Assembly (NCBI GenBank): GCA_020698575.1 | Contig: CM036258.1 | Location: 22,340,795-22,404,794 of the forward strand | Source of the DNA: Bostrychus sinensis | Lineage: Eukaryota > Chordata > Actinopteri > Gobiiformes > Eleotridae | Length of the DNA stretch: 64,000 nt | Reading direction: 5' to 3' | Shown: positions 60,801 to 64,000 of the stretch, piece after piece | Layout of the letters: each line of letters starts with the position of its first letter | Numbering within the stretch: the first letter of the stretch is position 1 | Translations under genes and position numbers: made by a program | Notes under the pieces: model-generated | What the model was told of the DNA's origin: nothing | Databases searched by the model: none | The model's input: the letters and a program-made list of their open reading frames with translations, nothing else

Positions 60801-63628
60801 TGTGGCGTAGCTGAATCTGGAGAGAGAAGCCAGCTTCCCAGTCTGGCTCAACTGCTATGTGTTGACCGAACTGCCGTTTCACCTCTTCCATTCCCTGATA
60901 ATAAAAATAAATACAGATTCTTTAAAGAAGGAACTGTCTACCACTTTTGCCCAAGGGCCAGAGTTTTTCTCGTCAGACACTGTAAGGACCAGATGCTCTC
61001 ATAAAATTAAACAAAATAATATTGGATCCTAAGTAGTAAAATATTATTTCCCATCTTGATTTTCCGCTTGCACATTAACTGAGACCTGACACACTTTGTT
61101 ATGAGCAAGGCTTCATTTATACTCTTCTCTGTTGACGGTTGAGAGAGACACTACAGTTGTGCATTATTGTGTGTTTAAAAAAGTCCAAACAAGGACATTT
61201 GTGGGAAACAGCTGTGGATAACATGAGCATGTAAAACCATTTATAAATGTCAAATGAAAGCGAATTTATCGTTTCTCGGCACATACATACACACACACAT
61301 TAAATACCTGCATGCATTTGAAGAAGACCCAGGAAGGCTATAAAACCTTCTAAGAACTGTTTCCGCAGCTCTTCAGTCCACATGGAAGGCTTACTAATCA
61401 GAATATACCTAAGAGAACAACAAGTTATTAATTACTAAAGAAGAGACAATGAGCTATAAACAAATCATGTGTTATAAGTTTAAGAACATCTTTCACCTGA
61501 GGTCATGGAAAATGACCTGAATGCGTGAAAACTTGTCAGAGTTGTAGCCGAGGAAGAAGAAGCGGTTGTTGTCATCTAAATGTTCACGAAGCAGTGCCAT
61601 GACTGTCTCCACTATGACCTTAATGACATTACCTTCCTCAATCAGATGTCTTGCCTGCAAACACACACAGGGTCAGAAAATATGAATTACAAAGCACAAT
61701 TTCACAGTTATTATACCATACCAGAGTAGGAACAGTGAAGATCTGAACTGACAGAGCAGTGATTGATATGCTCCTCTCATGGTCATCATGGATAAAGTCC
61801 TTTTGCAGCTGTTTATAATGCTGAAGATGAGAGCAATAACTTGTAACTTTTACACAAGTACAGACATCATTTACACAGTTCTAAATTATTTAGCTACCTT
61901 TGTGAATTCAATTGCAAACAGTCTTTTGAATTCTGTTTCCATCAGCATACTGCAGAAAATCAGTTCATGGACTATCTTGCGGGCTCCTGGAGAACAATAA
62001 AATAAGATTTGCAAATGTATGAATTTCTCAGAAATACTACGCAAATGTACTTACCTTTGTACATCCTGGCATCATGTAACATGAGTTTGCTGATGAGGCA
62101 AGGTGTGTCACTGTCTGCATTGGGTTCGAGGGCCACCTGGCAAAAGGCCTGTCTGAAGCCGGCTGCAAGAAGCACATTCAGTTACATTAGATGCTACTGG
62201 AAGGTGAAATCTAAACAGTAGCAGTATAAAAATTAGGCAATGTTTCATGACAAAAATGAGAACATGCTAGGGCAAGTTCAATTATGTAAAACATAATCAT
62301 TGTGGCAATACCTGAGTAACCGATGATCTTTTGGAACCAGGAGCCGAGGCGCAGAGCAAAGGTTTGATAAGCCATTATAGCAGCATGAAGGATTTCAACA
62401 CGAAGGGGCTGAAGGGATATGTGCTCTGAGTTGGACTGAATGCAGACAATGACACAGTTAGTACTTGTAGTAGTTATGACAGTTATGTATTATAATGAAG
62501 GTTAAAAAAAAATGTTCAAGAAATTCTACCTCAAAGGCATTAATATATGACATGGCAAGAAACTCCAATGGGAACCTTCCATGTCTCGGACTATGGTAAG
62601 TTTAGCTAGCTACAATAGCTACCAACCACAACTAGTTGTATAAAGGCGAGGACTTAATGTTGAACACCATTATGTGGTAAACGCACAATATCAAGTAAGT
62701 AAAAATAAGGCTAGTTTTTCCCCAATACATCTTTCCATGGTAAAAGCTGAGTTGGATTATTTAAAGAAATACCAGGCTTTACACTCACTAGCATCCACTT
62801 GTACTGGTCAAAATTGTTTTATAAACTGCACTTTACTAACTGTAGTTGTACCAAAATGTAATTTAAAGATCTGATTAGTCAAAGATGGACAAAGTGTCAA
62901 ATGTCTATAGAATGCTATTACGTTATTGTGATGCAAGTTTTAATTGCAGCTGTTGATTGTGTAAAAACAGTACAGTACATCTGCAATACATTGTATAGTC
63001 TTAGAAGGCATCTTTGACTCTTTTCCCAAATTGTACCATTGACTATTTTAGAATCTGGTAAAACTGCAGTATTTAGGTTTAAGTACAGATACAGTATATA
63101 GAAAGTGGTGGCTTGCATTTACCCTAATAAGGTCTTTTGTTTGCTGGCAGGAATGAAGGGTACCCCTCTTAACAGCCCGCCGGCCCTGATAATAAGCAGA
63201 TTAGAACATTCATTTTAAAATTTTACCATACATTAATTATTGGGAATGTGTTTTTATTTACTGGTGAATCCAAAACCAGAAAATACCTCTTTGTCAATAA
63301 GAGCTGTGTGTGTATGTGCCTCATTGTGATCACAGTTAACAGAGCGCTGCAGGGTGTAGATCACATGGTCATACGAGTGGTGCTCATCATTGTACAGCAC
63401 ACAGTAGTAAGCATTGTCTTTTGTCCTGTATGGAGAGACATACACCATTAAAGTTAAGCTGGCATTTGAATGTCACGTGTGAGGTTTGATGAGGCTGTAC
63501 CGAGGCTGGAGTTCTGGTGACAGTTCAAAGGTTTCCTCCCACACCAGGAAATCTGTGACGTACTGCAGCAATACCCGGAACAGCTTCTCGGCACGTTCGT
63601 AAAGCTCGGGCTCTAACACACAATCGTC
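51432..63628 (-). CDS. ubr2: E3 ubiquitin-protein ligase UBR2 (N-recognin), 3' 43 exons; N-terminus outside the window
   Basis: Forty-three coding exons can be chained with matching phases, about 1,573 codons of a protein that is 1,755 aa in human. UBR2 recognises N-terminal degrons and ubiquitinates the substrate, with HR6B/UBE2B as E2; in mammals it is needed for male meiosis. Sequence identity to human UBR2 as I recall it is high throughout, and the neighbour PRPH2 is the human neighbour too, which excludes UBR1. Domains visible: the ClpS-like N-degron domain at 63123-63628, the long helical scaffold, a RING-H2 at 54972-55634 and the C-terminal UBR-leader/autoinhibitory region ending at 51432. 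The UBR box, which binds type 1 degrons, must lie beyond 64000. The exon at 61308-61408 carries a one-base frameshift. Exon coordinates are in the four block entries. Confidence 0.95.
54972..56923 (-). CDS. ubr2: ubr2 exon block 3: basic helix and RING-H2 domain
   Basis: Exons: 56742-56923, 55426-55634, 55224-55323, 54972-55124. The first encodes a long charged helix (DKEKAERKRKAEAAKLHRQK, MAQMSAMQKNFIE) known to bind the E2 Rad6/UBE2B. The next three make the RING-H2: CILCQEEQEV supplies the first cysteines, GSCGHVMHATCWQ the histidines and a cysteine, and CPLCKSLCNT the last pair, so all metal ligands are present. The last exon ends TA just before GTATGT; TA joins T of the next exon to make Tyr, so the apparent TAG at the exon end is not a stop. 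A LINE-type repeat fills the intron 55635-56741. Confidence 0.93.
55745..56725 (+). mobile_element. LINE-type retroposon 3' end in a ubr2 intron
   Basis: A familiar teleost sequence: TGGAATCAGCTTCCAGCTCA, GAGAGGCAGACACAGTCTCTAC, ATTTAAGGTTAGGCTTAAAATG, TTCCTCTTTGAAAAAGCTTATGG, ending ATCAATAAAATTGAATTGAACTGA. The stem QLENN-like open frame is broken and no full reverse transcriptase is present, so this is a 5'-truncated copy. It lies antisense to ubr2. An inverted repeat GAGGCAACTGGTGTACTGGG/CCAGTACACCAGTTGCCTC at 56652-56697 could form a stable hairpin. Confidence 0.65.
57003..60685 (-). CDS. ubr2: ubr2 exon block 2: central helical scaffold
   Basis: Exons: 60505-60685, 60373-60425, 60154-60264, 59472-59537, 59294-59395, 59157-59220, 58945-59069, 58808-58860, 58633-58735, 58503-58551, 58275-58429, 57368-57467, 57162-57265, 57003-57083. 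Landmarks: FKECHKALMECS, VSIHLPISRLLAG, PLRCIVLAGQVSAEMWRRNG, YYYQDVKCRDEMYDKDI, ERYVPGISQVTKEDVTMREVIHL, KPGVSGHGLYEVK, FYHYSRSQHSK, PAFCPDFASIVRLL. The exon at 60505-60685 contains an insert with CYMCKHILHVC that differs from human UBR2 in the same place. The intron between 57468 and 58274 is the longest in this block and holds only AT-rich sequence. Confidence 0.92.
59645..59945 (+). repeat. Fish interspersed repeat (ATTTATGTGGCGCTTTTCAAAG family) in a ubr2 intron
   Basis: A short TAA repeat is followed by ATTTATGTGGCGCTTTTC, AAAGCACCC, CACACTGGTGGTGCTATGCTACC, CACAGCTACCC and ACAGTGACATGGCAGCCATA. The order matches the repeat type that also carries the 5S-derived element at 9411-9727. Confidence 0.55.
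60766..63628 (-). CDS. ubr2: ubr2 exon block 1: ClpS-like domain and start of the helical scaffold
   Basis: Exons: 63501-63628, 63287-63425, 63123-63185, 62312-62435, 62055-62162, 61898-61986, 61722-61820, 61497-61654, 61308-61408, 60766-60894. The first three encode the ClpS-like domain for bulky N-terminal residues: LYNDEHHSYDHVIYTLQRS is the equivalent of the ClpS degron-binding strand and helix. Later exons give EILHAAIMAYQTFALRLGSW, CLISKLMLHDARMYKGARKI, DDHERSISITALSVQIF and RYILISKPSMWTEELRKQFL, all close to human UBR2. Between the exon at 61308-61408 and the next at 60766-60894 the phase is off by one base, because of an extra base in the first of these. Confidence 0.9.
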
Positions 63629-64000
63629 CTGCGTGAGAGCAAAACAACATCTGATACGTCAATATAAGTCCCTTGAGTGATTTTATTTGAAGAACTTTGA
63701 CTCGAACATAAACCATAAACACCGCAATACACCGATGAAACTATCACTTGTGAAAATGAGGGCAGAAAGAAAAACAAATCTTCAATCAACCCCTACAGGA
63801 GTACTTCTAACAAGTACAAATAATATCTCAGCATCATATTCAACTGTTATTTAAAATCTGTCACAGTGAGTTTTACAACAAAATGCCCCCCCTCCCCATC
63901 CCTCCAAAAAAGGCTGTCCCCAGCTTAGCCCTCCTAATTGAAAGTTGCCTAAAAGTACCACTGCCCTGGACATTTTCATATTCTGAAATCAGGCCCTAAA
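63629..64000 (-). other. ubr2: Intron of ubr2 running off the right edge
   Basis: The acceptor at 63629 (TCTCACGCAG on the minus strand) shows that the gene continues beyond the window. No further ubr2 exon is visible in these last 370 bases. Confidence 0.75.

Overview
The window is vertebrate nuclear DNA, almost certainly from a ray-finned (probably percomorph) fish. The genes have many short exons with GT-AG introns. The proteins are vertebrate-specific (peripherin-2, TMEM179, UBR2). The introns and spacers hold typical fish repeats: hAT-like MITEs, tRNA-like SINEs, a 5S-derived SINE and a LINE 3' tail. There is no prokaryotic, CRISPR or phage content. Most open reading frames in the window are chance frames; I built five gene models by joining exons whose splice sites and phases agree.

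Layout. 1-7141: upstream spacer, repeats only. 7142-25139 (+): a 10-exon, 355-aa gene with TPR-like repeats and a C-terminal part like C14orf180/NRAC. 28695-30520 (-): tmem179, 4 exons, 230 aa. 30521-39063: spacer with repeats. 39064-43772 (-): a 671-aa gene carrying only the central helical region of the nucleoporin ELYS (AHCTF1), with a likely non-coding 5' exon near 44588-44900. 45867-49317 (+): prph2, 3 exons, 366 aa. 51432-63628 (-): 43 exons of ubr2; its N-terminal UBR-box exons lie beyond the right edge.

The order links two blocks. C14orf180 and TMEM179 are neighbours on human 14q32, and UBR2 and PRPH2 are neighbours on human 6p21. In human, CNST (consortin) and AHCTF1 (ELYS) are close together on 1q44, which is paralogous to 14q32. 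I infer that the NRAC-like and ELYS-like genes here are relics of a duplicated CNST-AHCTF1 block. The genes do not form one pathway: prph2 shapes photoreceptor disc rims, ubr2 is an N-degron E3 ligase, tmem179 is a four-pass membrane protein of unclear role, and the other two are little known.

Points most worth checking: the propeller-less ELYS-like gene; the TPR extension on the NRAC-like gene; a one-base frameshift in a ubr2 exon that is otherwise intact; a GC-AG intron; and an intact 942-bp hAT-type MITE with a perfect 8-bp target duplication in prph2 intron 2.
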